Shown piece by piece: positions 28,511 through 38,790 of a stretch of DNA of 64,000 nt. The notes beneath the pieces were generated by a model that was given only the letters and a program-made list of their open reading frames with translations, had not been told where the DNA came from and ran no database searches. The position numbers were made by a program, and so were the translations under genes. Source of the stretch: Streptomyces sp. CB03234 (GTDB taxonomy: Bacteria; Actinomycetota; Actinomycetes; Streptomycetales; Streptomycetaceae); assembly GCF_001905885.1 (NCBI RefSeq), contig NZ_LIYH01000003.1, forward strand, positions 186,001-250,000, written 5' to 3'. Within the stretch, counting starts at the first letter, position 1, and every line of letters begins with the position of its first letter.

Positions 28511-30100
28511 GTGGGAAAGCGGCACACAGCCCTGCGTACGACGACGACCGGCGCCGTCTCGGCCGCCCTGCTGGCCGGGACGGCCCTGGGGGTCGCCCCC
28601 GGCGCCGCCGCCACCGGCACGACCGCCACCGACACGGCCGCCGGCATACGGTTCGTCGACATCGCCGGCGACGGCGGCACCGTACTGAAGGCCAACGTCA
28701 TCACCCCGGCGGACTCCGACGGAACCCGCCGCTACCCGGTCATCGTGCTGCCCACCAGCTGGTCGATGCCGCAGATCGAGTACCTCGCCCAGGCGCGGAA
28801 GCTCGCCGACGCCGGTTACGTGGTGGTCAGCTACAACTCCCGCGGCTTCTGGCAGTCCGGCGGGAACATCGAGGTCGCCGGCCCGCCGGACATCGCCGAC
28901 GCCTCCAAGGTCATCGACTGGGCGCTGGCCCACACCCCCGCCGACCCGGAGCGGATCGGCATGGCGGGCGTCAGCTACGGCGCGGGCATCAGCCTGCTCG
29001 CCGCCGGACACGACAAGCGCGTCAAGGCCGTGGTGGCCATGAGCGGCTGGGCCGACCTCATCGACTCCATCTACAGCGGCCGTACGCAGCACCTCCAGGC
29101 CGCCGCGATGCTCGGCGGCACCGGCTACCTCACCGGCCGCCCCAGCCCCGAACTCCAGCAGACCCTCAAGGACTTCCTCGCCTCCAACCTCGACAAGGAG
29201 GAGGAGATGATCGCGTGGGGCGCCAAGCGCTCCCCCGCCTTCGCACTGGAGAAGATCAACGCCAACGGCGCCGCGATCATGCTCGGCAACGCCTGGGGCG
29301 ACACCATCTTCCCGCCCAACCAGTACGCCTCCTTCTACGAGAAACTCACCGGCCCCAAGCGCCTGGAGTTCCGGCCCGGCGACCACGCCACCGCGGAGGC
29401 GACCGGCCTGCTCGGCCTGCCCAACGACACCTGGACCAACGCCCACCGCTGGTTCGACCACCACCTCAAGGGCGTCGACAACGGCATCGACCGCGAGCAG
29501 CCGGTCCAGCTGAAGTCCCGCTCGACCGGCGGCTACGAGGGCTACCCCGACTGGAAGTCGGTCGGCGCGAACGAGCGCAAGATCGCCCTCGCCGACACGG
29601 AGACGGTGTACGCGAACGTCGACTCGGGCGCCAACGGCGGCATCATCATGCTCTCCAACGCCCTGGACCAGTTCCTCAAACTGCCGCCCATGGCCTCCAT
29701 CCCGCTGCTCCCCAGGTCCTTCGCGGCCGTCTGGCAGTCCGAGCGGTACGACACCGCCCAGCGCGTCCGGGGGACGGCGAAGCTGCACACCACGGTCACC
29801 AGCACGGAGTCGAGCGGCACCCTCGTCGCGTACCTCTACGACGTGGGCCCGCTCGGCGTGGGCAAGCTGGTCAGCAACGCGCCGTACACCTTCCACGGCA
29901 AGACGCCGGGCCGGCCGTTCGCCGTGGACCTGGAGCTGTTCTCCACCGCCTACGACGTCCCGGCCGGCCACCGGCTCGCCCTGGTCGTCGACACCGTCGA
30001 CCCGCTGTACATCGAGCACAACCCGTCCGGCGCGCGGCTGACCTTCTCCTCGCCGTCGTCCGACCCGTCATACGTGTCGGTCCCGCTGCGCGAGAAGTGA
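28511..30100 (+). CDS. Secreted S15 (X-Pro dipeptidyl-peptidase-like) alpha/beta hydrolase
   Basis: Secreted serine hydrolase of 529 residues from the GTG at 28511, with a signal peptide of about 35 residues ending near AAATG. The peptidase-S15 alpha/beta core shows the nucleophile Ser155 in GVSYGAG, Asp264 in NAWGDTIF and His292 in PGDHAT. A C-terminal jelly-roll-like domain follows (about 390-529), as in X-Pro dipeptidyl peptidases and cocaine-esterase relatives. The GTG is preferred to the ATG at 28496 because GGGGGAAC lies at the right distance from it. Substrate unknown. Confidence 0.86.
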   Translation: MGKRHTALRTTTTGAVSAALLAGTALGVAPGAAATGTTATDTAAGIRFVDIAGDGGTVLKANVITPADSDGTRRYPVIVLPTSWSMPQIEYLAQARKLADAGYVVVSYNSRGFWQSGGNIEVAGPPDIADASKVIDWALAHTPADPERIGMAGVSYGAGISLLAAGHDKRVKAVVAMSGWADLIDSIYSGRTQHLQAAAMLGGTGYLTGRPSPELQQTLKDFLASNLDKEEEMIAWGAKRSPAFALEKINANGAAIMLGNAWGDTIFPPNQYASFYEKLTGPKRLEFRPGDHATAEATGLLGLPNDTWTNAHRWFDHHLKGVDNGIDREQPVQLKSRSTGGYEGYPDWKSVGANERKIALADTETVYANVDSGANGGIIMLSNALDQFLKLPPMASIPLLPRSFAAVWQSERYDTAQRVRGTAKLHTTVTSTESSGTLVAYLYDVGPLGVGKLVSNAPYTFHGKTPGRPFAVDLELFSTAYDVPAGHRLALVVDTVDPLYIEHNPSGARLTFSSPSSDPSYVSVPLREK

Positions 30101-30176
30101 TCTCCGGCCGCTGCCGGGCGGGGCTGGCCCATCGGGTCCGTCGGCACCCCGACTCGCCGCCGCGTTCCCTCCGCGT

Positions 30177-31046
30177 CTATCCCGGTGCGGAGGGACCCCC
30201 CGGCAGCAGCGTCCCTTGTTCGGCCGGTGCGACATCCACGGCCTCGGTCTTGGGACTGCGCCGCTGTCTCCTGGCCACCCAGGTGGCGAACCAGGAGAGC
30301 AGCATGCACATCCCGATGTAGATCGGTGAGATCACCAGCACCACGGGGATGAACGGCAGATCGTAGTCGAGGTTCGACGCGATCAGCTTGCCCGCGTGGA
30401 GGAACTCCTCGTAGGTGATGAGGAAGCCCAGTGACGTGTCCTTCAGGGCGACCACCAGCTGGCTGATGATCGCCGGGAGCATGGCGCGGACCCCCTGGGG
30501 GACCAGGACGTACGTCATGACCTGCGTCTTGCGCATGCCCAGCGAGTACGCCGCCTCCCGCTGCCCGCGCTCGACCGAGTTGACGCCCGCCCGGAACACC
30601 TCGGCGAGCACCGAGCCGTTGTAGAGCGTCAGTCCGGCGACCAGGGCGGGCAGCGGGTGCACCTTCAGCGCCACGAAGATGAAGAAGATCATCACCAGGA
30701 CGGGCATGGCGCGGAAGAACTCGACGACCAGGGTCGCCGCCCACCGGAAGACCCGGTGCTCGGACAGGCGTCCGGTGGCGAGGACGGCGCCGAGCGCGAG
30801 CGAGAGGACCGCGGCGCAGGCGAACGCCTTGAGGGTGTTGCCGAGCCCGCGCAGCAGCAGTTCCTGGATGCCCTCGTAGGCGAAGGGGTTCCACTTGGCG
30901 TAGGTGAACTGGTCGGTGTCGAACAGGAGGTGGAGGACCCAGCCGACCAGCGCCACGATGAGGACGGTCGACAGGATGCCGTACGTGAGGTGCCGTTGCC
31001 GGGTCCGGGGGCCCGGGATGTCGTACAGAGCGGTTGCGCTTGTCAT
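30177..31046 (-). CDS. gluD: Polar amino-acid (glutamate-type) ABC permease, second subunit
   Basis: A 289-residue inner-membrane permease of the HisM/GluD type with several helices and the EAA-like loop SVERGQREAAYSLGMRKTQV. The stop of the upstream permease overlaps its ATG (ATGA, 31043-31046). It is the last gene of the gluABCD-ordered operon. Assignment to glutamate follows from gene order and family, not from a specific residue. Confidence 0.88.
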   Translation of the reverse strand: MTSATALYDIPGPRTRQRHLTYGILSTVLIVALVGWVLHLLFDTDQFTYAKWNPFAYEGIQELLLRGLGNTLKAFACAAVLSLALGAVLATGRLSEHRVFRWAATLVVEFFRAMPVLVMIFFIFVALKVHPLPALVAGLTLYNGSVLAEVFRAGVNSVERGQREAAYSLGMRKTQVMTYVLVPQGVRAMLPAIISQLVVALKDTSLGFLITYEEFLHAGKLIASNLDYDLPFIPVVLVISPIYIGMCMLLSWFATWVARRQRRSPKTEAVDVAPAEQGTLLPGGPSAPG

Positions 31047-31687
31047 CGGGCGACTCCCCAGCGCTTCTCCATGATGTTGAAGACGGCGCTGATGGTGAGG
31101 GTGATGATCAGGTAGCCCAGGGCGATCCAGATGAAGGTCCAGATGATGCTGTAGCCCAGCTCGTTGAGGGTCTTGTAGGTGCCCAGCAGCTCGGTGACGC
31201 TGAACGCCCCGGCGATGGCGGAGTTCTTGGCGAGGGCGATGAGCGTGGAGCCGACCGGCGGGATGACGCCGCGGAACGCCTGGGGCAGGACGACGGCGCC
31301 GAGGGTCTGGCTGAAGGTCATGCCGAGGCTGCGGGCCGCCTCGCCCTGCCCCTTGGGGACGGTGTTGATGCCGGAGCGCAGTGCCTCGCAGACGAACGCG
31401 GAGGTGTAGCAGCCGAGCGCGAGCACCGCGAAGAGCGTGAAGGGCAGGACGAGGCCGAAGCGCGGCAGGCCGAGCAGGACGGCGAAGAAGAGCAGGGTGA
31501 GCGGGGTGTTGCGCAGCACGGTCACCCATACGGTGCCGAAGGCGCGCAGCGAGCCGACGGGGGCGACGCGGAACGACGCCATGAGGAAGCCGAGGGCTAG
31601 GGCGAGGAGGGAAGAGTAGACGGTGAGCTCGACGGTGCCGAGGAAGCCCTTGCCGTAGAGCGACCAGTTGTCTGTCAGTACGTTCAT
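31043..31687 (-). CDS. gluC: Polar amino-acid ABC permease, first subunit
   Basis: A 214-residue permease with the amino-acid ABC pattern TVWVTVLRNTPLTLLFFAV and the coupling loop TVPKGQGEAARSLGMTFSQT. GAGGAG precedes ATG at 31687, and it lies 10 bases after the binding protein gene. Pairs with the second permease to form the heterodimeric channel. Confidence 0.9.
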   Translation of the reverse strand: MNVLTDNWSLYGKGFLGTVELTVYSSLLALALGFLMASFRVAPVGSLRAFGTVWVTVLRNTPLTLLFFAVLLGLPRFGLVLPFTLFAVLALGCYTSAFVCEALRSGINTVPKGQGEAARSLGMTFSQTLGAVVLPQAFRGVIPPVGSTLIALAKNSAIAGAFSVTELLGTYKTLNELGYSIIWTFIWIALGYLIITLTISAVFNIMEKRWGVAR

Positions 31688-31697
31688 GGCCGGCTCC

Positions 31698-32630
31698 TCA
31701 GCTCGCCGGGTAGCGGACGATGGCGGGCGGCTCCGGGGCGGGTACGCCGGACAGGCCGAGGGTCGCGTCGTACGCCTTCTTCCAGTTGCCGTTCTTCTCG
31801 TTGGCCTCGATGGCGTCGTCGATGGCGAAGCGCAGCGCGTTGTCGGGGCGGGGGACGCCGATTCCGTACGGCTCCCTGGAGAAGGGCGTACCGACGACCT
31901 GGAGTTCCTCGGGGACCTTGGCCGCGTACCCGAGCAGGATGGTGTCGTCGGTGGTGACGGCGTCGACCTGGTAGGTGAGCAGGTTGTCCACGCAGATGGA
32001 GTAGGTGTCGTACGCGACGAGGTCGGCCCGCGGGTACTCGGCCTCGATCCGCTGGAAGGGTGTGGAGCCGGCGGCCGAGCAGACCCGCTTGCCGGCCAGG
32101 TCCTGGGGGCCCTTGATGTCCTCCTCGTCGGCGCGGACGAGGAGGGACTGACCGGCCAGGTAGTAGGGGCCGGCGAAGCCGACGAGCTTCTTGCGGTTGT
32201 CGTTGATGGTGTAGGTGCCGACGTAGTAGTCGATCTGGCCGTTCTGCAGGGCGGTCTCACGGTTGGCGGAGGCGATGGTGCGGAAGACGATGGCCGCCGG
32301 GTCGAAGCCGAGGTGGGCGGCGGTCATCCTGGCGATCTCGATGTCGAAGCCGGAGTAGCGGCCGCCGGCGGGGTCCTTCTCACCGAGGTACGGCTGGTCC
32401 TCCTTGGCGCCGACGATCAGATGGCCGCGCCGCTCGGCGCGGTTCCAGGTCGGTGAGTCCGGCAGCCGGAAGCCGGTCGCCACCCGGTACCTGGGGAGTT
32501 TCTCGGGTTGTGGGCCCTTGACGGGCGGGCTGCCGTCCTTGCCGCAGGCGCCGGCGGTGAGGGTGATGGCCAGGGCCAGGGCGAAGGCGGCCAGAGCGCG
32601 TCTCGTCCGCGTACCGTCTGTACGGTTCAT
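31698..32630 (-). CDS. gluB: Glutamate-type substrate-binding lipoprotein
   Basis: A 310-residue binding protein anchored by a lipobox, LTAGACG. It has the SBP family 3 pattern YSGFDIEIARMTAAHLGFDP and TNGQIDYYVG-like QNGQIDYYVGTYTI. It delivers the amino acid to the GluCD channel from outside the membrane. ATG at 32630 is used as start because GGGGG lies about 10 bases before it; a GTG at 32642 is possible. Confidence 0.88.
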   Translation of the reverse strand: MNRTDGTRTRRALAAFALALAITLTAGACGKDGSPPVKGPQPEKLPRYRVATGFRLPDSPTWNRAERRGHLIVGAKEDQPYLGEKDPAGGRYSGFDIEIARMTAAHLGFDPAAIVFRTIASANRETALQNGQIDYYVGTYTINDNRKKLVGFAGPYYLAGQSLLVRADEEDIKGPQDLAGKRVCSAAGSTPFQRIEAEYPRADLVAYDTYSICVDNLLTYQVDAVTTDDTILLGYAAKVPEELQVVGTPFSREPYGIGVPRPDNALRFAIDDAIEANEKNGNWKKAYDATLGLSGVPAPEPPAIVRYPAS

Positions 32631-32648
32631 CGTTCCGGGCACCCCCTG

Positions 32649-33392
<744 letters not shown>

Positions 33393-33525
33393 ACGCTGCC
33401 CTGCCCCATTCTCAGCTGTGTCGAGGTCAGCGCAAACTATCCAGCCCAAAAAGGGACTTCACACCCTCGACACGCATAAAGGCGGCATAAGCCGTATAAC
33501 CACCCCAACCGGTACGCCCATGCCG

Positions 33526-33957
33526 CTAACCCTCGGCGGCCTCCGCGTACACCTGGGAAAGCTCCGGAGAACCGCTGATCGCCCAGTCCAGACCGGCCTC
33601 GACGACATGGATCTCCCGGCCGGAGACCAGCCGCACGACGGGGTGGCCGCCCGGCGTCAGGTGCCAGTGCGCACCCGGCACCGTCCGTACGATGACCGTA
33701 CCGAGGTACAGGCCGGCGTCGTTGCCCAGCCAGGGCAGTTCCTCGGGGTCGTCGCGCCAGCGCGGCAGGAGCTGGTCGATGGCCTCCAAGGACCGGGGGG
33801 TGTCGTCCAGTTGGACCCCGAACTCCTGCACCCGGGAGCGCAGCAGGTCACACTCGGCGAGCATGTCGGCCACGCCCTCCGGGTCGCGCTCCACCGCGGA
33901 GGCGGCGTGCCCCCCGCCGTGCCGTTTACGCCAGGCGTCCAGGAAAGGGATGTTCAT
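33526..33957 (-). CDS. Conserved streptomycete protein (DUF6278-like)
   Basis: A 143-residue soluble protein with a conserved core, GTVIVRTVPGAHWHLTPGGH, and an acidic C-terminus, WAISGSPELSQVYAEAAEG. It resembles small streptomycete proteins placed in DUF6278; that name is recalled and uncertain. No catalytic residues are obvious. The intact frame and codon use support a real gene. Confidence 0.6.
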   Translation of the reverse strand: MNIPFLDAWRKRHGGGHAASAVERDPEGVADMLAECDLLRSRVQEFGVQLDDTPRSLEAIDQLLPRWRDDPEELPWLGNDAGLYLGTVIVRTVPGAHWHLTPGGHPVVRLVSGREIHVVEAGLDWAISGSPELSQVYAEAAEG

Positions 33958-34013
33958 ACCGCCCAGCGTCGCACTGAACCCGCCGGGCGCACTACAGGGC
34001 GCGCGCTACAGCG

Positions 34014-34793
34014 CTACACCTCGAGGTCGACGACGACCGGGGCGTGGTCGGAGGCGCCCTTGCCCTTGCGCTCCTCGCGGTCGACGTAAGCGTCCTTGAC
34101 CGCGTCGGCGAACGGCTTGTTGCCGTACACCAGGTCGATGCGCATGCCCCGGTTCTTGGGGAAGCACAGCTGGCGGTAGTCCCAGTACGTGAACGGGTGG
34201 TCGTACTTCAGCGGGCGCGGCACCACGTCGGTGAGCCCGGTGTCCCGCAGCCCCGCGAGCGCGGCCCGCTCGGGCTCCGTGACGTGCGTGGAGCCCTCGA
34301 AGATGGCCCGGTCGAAGACGTCGTCGTCGGTCGGCGCGATATTGAAGTCGCCGAGCACCGCGAAGGGTCGGGGGCCCGCCGCGTCCTCGGCGACCGCGCC
34401 CTTGAGCGCCTCCAGCCAGCGCAGCTTGTAGGCGTAGTGCTCGTGGGCCACCTCACGGCCGTTCGGCACGTACACCGACCAGACGCGGGCCGGGCCACAG
34501 GTCGCGGAGATGGCCCGCGGCTCGGCCACGCCCTCGTACTCGGGCCCGCCCGGCAGGCCGTGGACGACGTCCTCCAGGCCTACCCGGGAGACCAGGGCCA
34601 CGCCGTTCCACCGGCCGGTGGCGTGCACCGACGACTCGTAGCCGAGCTCGCGCAGCTCATCGGTGGGGAACTGGTCGGCGGTGCACTTGGTCTCCTGGAC
34701 GCACAGCACGTCCGTGCCGCTGCTCTCCAGCCAGGCCAGCAGCCGGGGCAGGCGGGCGGTGATCGAATTGACGTTCCAGGTGGCGATGCGCAT
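34014..34793 (-). CDS. xth: Exodeoxyribonuclease III
   Basis: DNA-repair AP endonuclease/3'-exonuclease of 259 residues. The metal and catalytic motifs are in order: NVNSI at 8-12, QETK, an SVYVPNG segment, GDFN, and the C-terminal SDHAPVV with the catalytic Asp-His. Family length is normal. It acts on abasic sites in the cytoplasm. Confidence 0.95.
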   Translation of the reverse strand: MRIATWNVNSITARLPRLLAWLESSGTDVLCVQETKCTADQFPTDELRELGYESSVHATGRWNGVALVSRVGLEDVVHGLPGGPEYEGVAEPRAISATCGPARVWSVYVPNGREVAHEHYAYKLRWLEALKGAVAEDAAGPRPFAVLGDFNIAPTDDDVFDRAIFEGSTHVTEPERAALAGLRDTGLTDVVPRPLKYDHPFTYWDYRQLCFPKNRGMRIDLVYGNKPFADAVKDAYVDREERKGKGASDHAPVVVDLEV

Positions 34794-34814
34794 GGCCCAC
34801 AGCCTAACGGGGGC

Positions 34815-34856
34815 CTCTGACAGCCGGCCCCGTTGTCCGAGGGCCGGCCGTCAGAG
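34815..34856 (-). terminator. Long stem-loop at end of MBL gene
   Basis: CTCTGACAGCCGGCCC (34815-34830) pairs with GGGCCGGCCGTCAGAG (34841-34856) with one mismatch and a 10-base loop. The stop codon of the MBL gene (34851-34853) lies inside the right arm. It separates the pcaL-MBL transcript from xth. Confidence 0.75.
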
Positions 34857-35483
34857 CTCCGTGGCGTCCCCGGGCGCCAGCCGGCCGTGGTCCGTGCCGC
34901 CCAGGCCGCCGATCTGACGGTCGTAGATCGGCCGGGCGAGGTCGGTGAGCAGTGCGTCGTGGATGTCGATGGCGCGCCGCGGCTTCACCTCGCGTACGTA
35001 GTCGATGACCTCGGAGATCTTGCTCCAGGGGGCCATCACCGGGAGCATCAGCGTCTCGACGGGGTGGTCGGGGACGGTGAGCGCGTCGCCGGGGTGGAAG
35101 ACGGACCCGTCGACCAGGAAGCCGATGTTGGTGATCCGGGGGATGTCCGGGTGGATCACGGCGTGCAGCTCGCCGTGCACCTGGACCTCGAACCCGGCCG
35201 CGGTGAAGGTGTCGCCGTGGCCCACCGTGTGGACCCGGCCGGGGAAGGCCGCCGAGATCCGCTCCGCGACGCTGCGCAGCGTCCAGATCGCGGCGGCCGG
35301 GTTGGCCTCCAGGGCTGCCCTGAGCCGGCCCTCGTCGAAGTGGTCGGGGTGCTCGTGGGTGACCAGGACGGCGTCGGCGCCGAGCGCCGCGTCCTGCTCG
35401 CTGAACCCTCCGGGATCGACGACGAGCGTCCGCCCGTCCTTCTCCAGCCGCACGCACGCGTGGGACTTCTTGGTCAGCTTCAT
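34851..35483 (-). CDS. MBL-fold metal-dependent hydrolase
   Basis: A 210-residue beta-lactamase-fold protein of the UlaG/YcbL-like type. The metal motif is THEHPDHFDE near 42-51, with later His and Asp in FHPGDALTVP and DIHDAL. It lies 15 bases downstream of pcaL on the same strand and so is probably co-transcribed. Substrate unknown. Confidence 0.85.
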   Translation of the reverse strand: MKLTKKSHACVRLEKDGRTLVVDPGGFSEQDAALGADAVLVTHEHPDHFDEGRLRAALEANPAAAIWTLRSVAERISAAFPGRVHTVGHGDTFTAAGFEVQVHGELHAVIHPDIPRITNIGFLVDGSVFHPGDALTVPDHPVETLMLPVMAPWSKISEVIDYVREVKPRRAIDIHDALLTDLARPIYDRQIGGLGGTDHGRLAPGDATEL

Positions 35484-35498
35484 CAGGGCATCCTCTCC

Positions 35499-36875
35499 CT
35501 ACACCTCGGGGGTGGTCTCCTCCAGGATCACCTGCTGGGCGACCTTGAACGCCGCGTTCGCGGCCGGGACGCCGCAATAGATCGCCGTCTGGAGGAGCAC
35601 CTCCTTGATCTCGGCGGGCGACAGGCCGTTGCGGAGGGCGGCGCGGGTGTGGAAGGCCAGCTCGTCCAGGTGACCGCCGGCGACCAGCGCGGTCAGGGTG
35701 ACGGCGCTGCGCATCCGGCGGTCCAGGCCGTCGCGGGTCCACACCTCGCCCCAGGCGTAGCGGGTGATCAGCTCCTGGAAGTCGCCGGTGAAGTCGTCGG
35801 CGCCGGCCATGGCCCGGTCGACATGGGCGTCGCCCAAGACCTCCCGCCGTACCTTCATCCCCGCGTCGTACGGGTCGGGCCGCCCGTCCGGGACGGGTGC
35901 GGTCGAGGCGGACGCGACCGCGCCGGGCGGTACGGCACCGGGCGGTACGGGCGCGGCGGCGTCGGCGGGCGGGACGGCGACCGGTGGTGCGGGGTGCGCG
36001 GCGGCCGGGGCGGCCGGGGCGGCCGGGGCGGCGAGGGCCGGGATCACGGGCGGCGCCGCGAGGGCCGTCATGCCCGTCGTCGAATCGGCCACAGCCTGCC
36101 ACGACGTGGAGAAGTGCCGTACCAGCAGGTCGGTGACCGCCGCGGGCTGCTCCACGGGCGCGAGGTGCGACGCGCCGGGCACCACGGCGAGACGGGCGTC
36201 GGGGATGCCGGCCACCAGGTGGCGGGCCTCGGCGGGACCGGTGACGCGGTCCTCGGAGCCCACCAGGACGAGGGTGGGGACGCCCACACGGCCCAGGTCG
36301 GCACGTACGTCGAAGGCGGCGAGCGCCTCGCACGCGCCGACGTAGCAGCCGGCGTCGGTCGTGCGGACCATCTGCACGGCCCACTCGACGATGGCGGGCT
36401 GGGCGGCGGCGAAACCGGGCGTGAACCAGCGCTCGGGCGCGGTGCGGGCCATCGGGTCGAGGCCGTTGGTGCGGACGATCACGCCACGCTGGCGGAACTC
36501 GTCGGCGGTGCCGAAGCGGGGCGACGACGCGATCAGGGCGAGCGAGGCGAGCCGGTGCGGGGCGCGCAGTGCCAGGTCGGTGCCGATGGCGCCGCCGATG
36601 GAGCAGCCGGCGTACCCGAAGCGCTGAACGCCGAGTTCGTCGAGGGTGGCCAGCAGCCGGTCGGTGAGCTCGGCGACGGAGGTCGCGGGGTGCGCGGGGG
36701 CGCCGCCGTGGCCGGGCAGGTCGAAACGGATGACCCGCCACTGCCGGACGAGCTCGGGTATCTGCCGGTCCCACATGTGCCACGTGGTACCCAGCGAGGG
36801 ACCCAAGATCAGGACTGGGGCGTCTTCTGGCCCGTCAAAGCGGTATTGAAGCGTATCGATCTTGGTCTCGCTCAC
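35499..36875 (-). CDS. pcaL: Fused 3-oxoadipate enol-lactonase / 4-carboxymuconolactone decarboxylase
   Basis: Bifunctional protocatechuate-pathway enzyme, 458 residues from the GTG at 36875, with AAAGGTG upstream. The N-terminal alpha/beta hydrolase (about 1-255) has the nucleophile Ser in GCSIGGAIG and carries enol-lactone hydrolase activity. An unusually long Ala/Pro-rich linker (about 265-325) leads to the decarboxylase domain (about 330-458, with YAWGEVWTRDGLDRRMRS and ALRNGLSPAEIKEVLLQTA). Other pca genes are absent from the window. The open frame continues upstream into a degenerate integrase, but that part is not PcaL. Confidence 0.93.
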   Translation of the reverse strand: MSETKIDTLQYRFDGPEDAPVLILGPSLGTTWHMWDRQIPELVRQWRVIRFDLPGHGGAPAHPATSVAELTDRLLATLDELGVQRFGYAGCSIGGAIGTDLALRAPHRLASLALIASSPRFGTADEFRQRGVIVRTNGLDPMARTAPERWFTPGFAAAQPAIVEWAVQMVRTTDAGCYVGACEALAAFDVRADLGRVGVPTLVLVGSEDRVTGPAEARHLVAGIPDARLAVVPGASHLAPVEQPAAVTDLLVRHFSTSWQAVADSTTGMTALAAPPVIPALAAPAAPAAPAAAHPAPPVAVPPADAAAPVPPGAVPPGAVASASTAPVPDGRPDPYDAGMKVRREVLGDAHVDRAMAGADDFTGDFQELITRYAWGEVWTRDGLDRRMRSAVTLTALVAGGHLDELAFHTRAALRNGLSPAEIKEVLLQTAIYCGVPAANAAFKVAQQVILEETTPEV

Positions 36876-36900
36876 GGGTTCACACCTTTGTCTGTCACGA

Positions 36901-37900
36901 TCTGTCACACGCCCCCCTGCGAGACCTCCCCATGCCTCCGCTGCTGGAAGCAGGTCCGCCACGTCCGGCTTCACGTACCACTTCTTCGTCGTCTTCACGC
37001 TGGTGTGCCCGGCCCACATGGCAAGCAGGTGATCTGGCACCCCGTTGTTCGCCAGGTAGGTCAAGCACGACGCCCGAGCATCGTACAGACGGACCCTACG
37101 AAGGCCGTTTCCGTCCATGATCTTGTAGGCCCGCACCCGGAGCTGCCGACCGTTCAGCGCCGCGCCGAGTTCATCCACGAGCACGTATCCGCCGCTCTCG
37201 TACCCTTCTCCTGCCTCGCCTGCGTAGCCCGGAACGCCCTCAGCGCCTCACGCACGAGTGCCGGAAGCGGCAGCACGCGTTCGCCCGCCATGCTCTTGGT
37301 GTCCTTCTCCACCACGGTGCGGTTACCCATCAGGGTCCGCGTGTTGGCGACGCTGAGCGTGGCTGCCCCCAGGTCGATGTCCGACCACTGTATGCCGCAG
37401 ACCTCCGCCGGACGGAGCCCCATCAGGGACAGCAACAGCGGCGCGTACAGGCGGTCCCCTTCATCGCAGTGATGAAAGCACCCACCTCCGTGGCATTCCA
37501 CGGCATGACGACCGCCTTCGTCTTCCGCTCCGCCTTGCGTGCCTTCAGCGGAATGTGCACTTCGCTCGCCACATTCACGGTCAACAGGCGGCGCGTGACG
37601 GCCCGGTTCAGGGCGTCCTTCAACCTGGCCAGGCTCATGTGCGCCCATCGCATCCAATCGTCGTGGGCTCCAAATCCTCGGCCTTCATCGCAAGCCACTG
37701 GTCAAGCCACTCATTCACGGTGACCTTGTTGGGCGGAACGAAGGTGCCTTCGTGGCGTTTGCTGGTGATACGCGCATATTCCGTCTTCGCTTCCGGGCAG
37801 CTTCTTGACCGGTTCCGGCACGTTAGTCTTCCAATTCTTCGAAGCGGTCGAAGTGGCCACAGACGCGGGAGCTGCTGCTGGTTCTAGTGCTGATAATGAA
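36901..37900 (-). pseudogene. Decayed tyrosine site-specific recombinase (integrase)
   Basis: Pieces of an actinobacterial integrase lie in different frames. From upstream (right) to downstream: an N-terminal segment TVNEWLDQWLAMKAEDLEP near 37690; a core-binding segment MSLARLKDALNRAVTRR near 37630, in another frame after an internal deletion; the catalytic piece SLMGLRPAEVCGIQWSDIDL near 37420, with the first Arg; and the end piece with RLYDARASCLTYLANNGVPD, WAGHTSVKTTKKWYVKPDV. The catalytic Tyr is present, but at least three frameshifts and one deletion make it inactive. A missing stop lets the last frame run on into pcaL. It marks an old integration event. Confidence 0.85.
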
Positions 37901-38066
37901 AGCCAAGAACGGGTGATGAAGCCCGCATCTCGACTCTTCCATTGGGTTGCAACTCCTCCGAAAGGCAGACATGAAGCCGCGTTGACTTCTGTCAATGGAC
38001 ACAACTGATCGAGCTCCCTTCGGCTCCACCGCCAAGCGCAGCCGAATGGAACTCACTCAACGGTCG

Positions 38067-38101
38067 CGACGATCGCCGGTTTGGCTAACCGGCGATCGTC
38101 G
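38067..38101. repeat. Perfect 15-bp inverted repeat with 5-bp loop
   Basis: CGACGATCGCCGGTT and AACCGGCGATCGTCG flank TGGCT. It lies between the integrase remains and the ISL3 transposase remains. It could be a terminator or a repeat left by a mobile element. Confidence 0.6.
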
Positions 38102-38151
38102 GCTATGTTGCGCGCCGCATCGGGTTGGCCCGACAGCGTCTTCGGCCAGCC

Positions 38152-38790
38152 TCAGCCAGGGAGCCAACCCGTTAGCGTGGAGTTCCCCTGGTTGCCAACG
38201 CCTGGCCGGTCGGCGAGCCAGGCCGCGATGCTGGATGCCTCCCGGTCGGGCAGCAGGTCGATGGAGCGGCGGGTCTCGATGTCGACGAGGACGGTTCCGT
38301 AGTGGCGGCCCTTGGGGGTGGCGTACTCGTCGACGCCGACCACACGCGGGGCGGCCACCTCTGGCTCGGGAGGAGCATCGACCAGCCGGAGCACCGTGCT
38401 GCGACTGACGGACATCCCGAGGACGCGGGCGATGCGGGCTCCGGTCCGGCCCGCGAGGGCCAGACCGATCGCGGCCAGGGACAAGCGCAGCCGCTCGGTT
38501 CGCTGACTGTGTCGGCGCGTCAGTCCGGGTATCTGCTCGACGAAGGTACGACGCACGCACCCCGAGTTCCCGCAGGCAAACCGACGGACCCTCAGCTGAA
38601 GAACAACACTGCGTCCACCGCTCGGGACATCAGCGGGAAACCGCAGGTAAGAACCATGAATCCGGTTCGACCAGACCCCGCAGGCCGGGCACACGGCGCC
38701 GTTCGCGATGCATCGCGCGTCAACGCGTACGATCGCGACGGGCAGCGTGCCGCAGCCGTGCCGCCGCGGTGGTGCGTTTCTCCCTACTGA
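38152..38790 (-). pseudogene. Truncated ISL3-family transposase
   Basis: The minus strand encodes the N-terminal half of an ISL3-type transposase: a zinc-finger segment [18 protein letters not shown], a second Cys pair in [20 protein letters not shown], an HTH-like [20 protein letters not shown], and the start of the DDE domain, [20 protein letters not shown]. The homology ends at [10 protein letters not shown], before the rest of the DDE core. The transposase is therefore truncated and inactive. No inverted terminal repeats were identified. Confidence 0.8.

Noticed and set aside
36876..37184. Treating integrase plus PcaL as one fusion protein
   Set aside because: PcaL has its own GTG and ribosome site, and the integrase part is a decayed fragment in several frames.
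36880..38100. A tRNA gene as the integration target of the integrase remnant
   Set aside because: No cloverleaf-like sequence with a TTCGAATC-type arm was found on either strand near the remnant.
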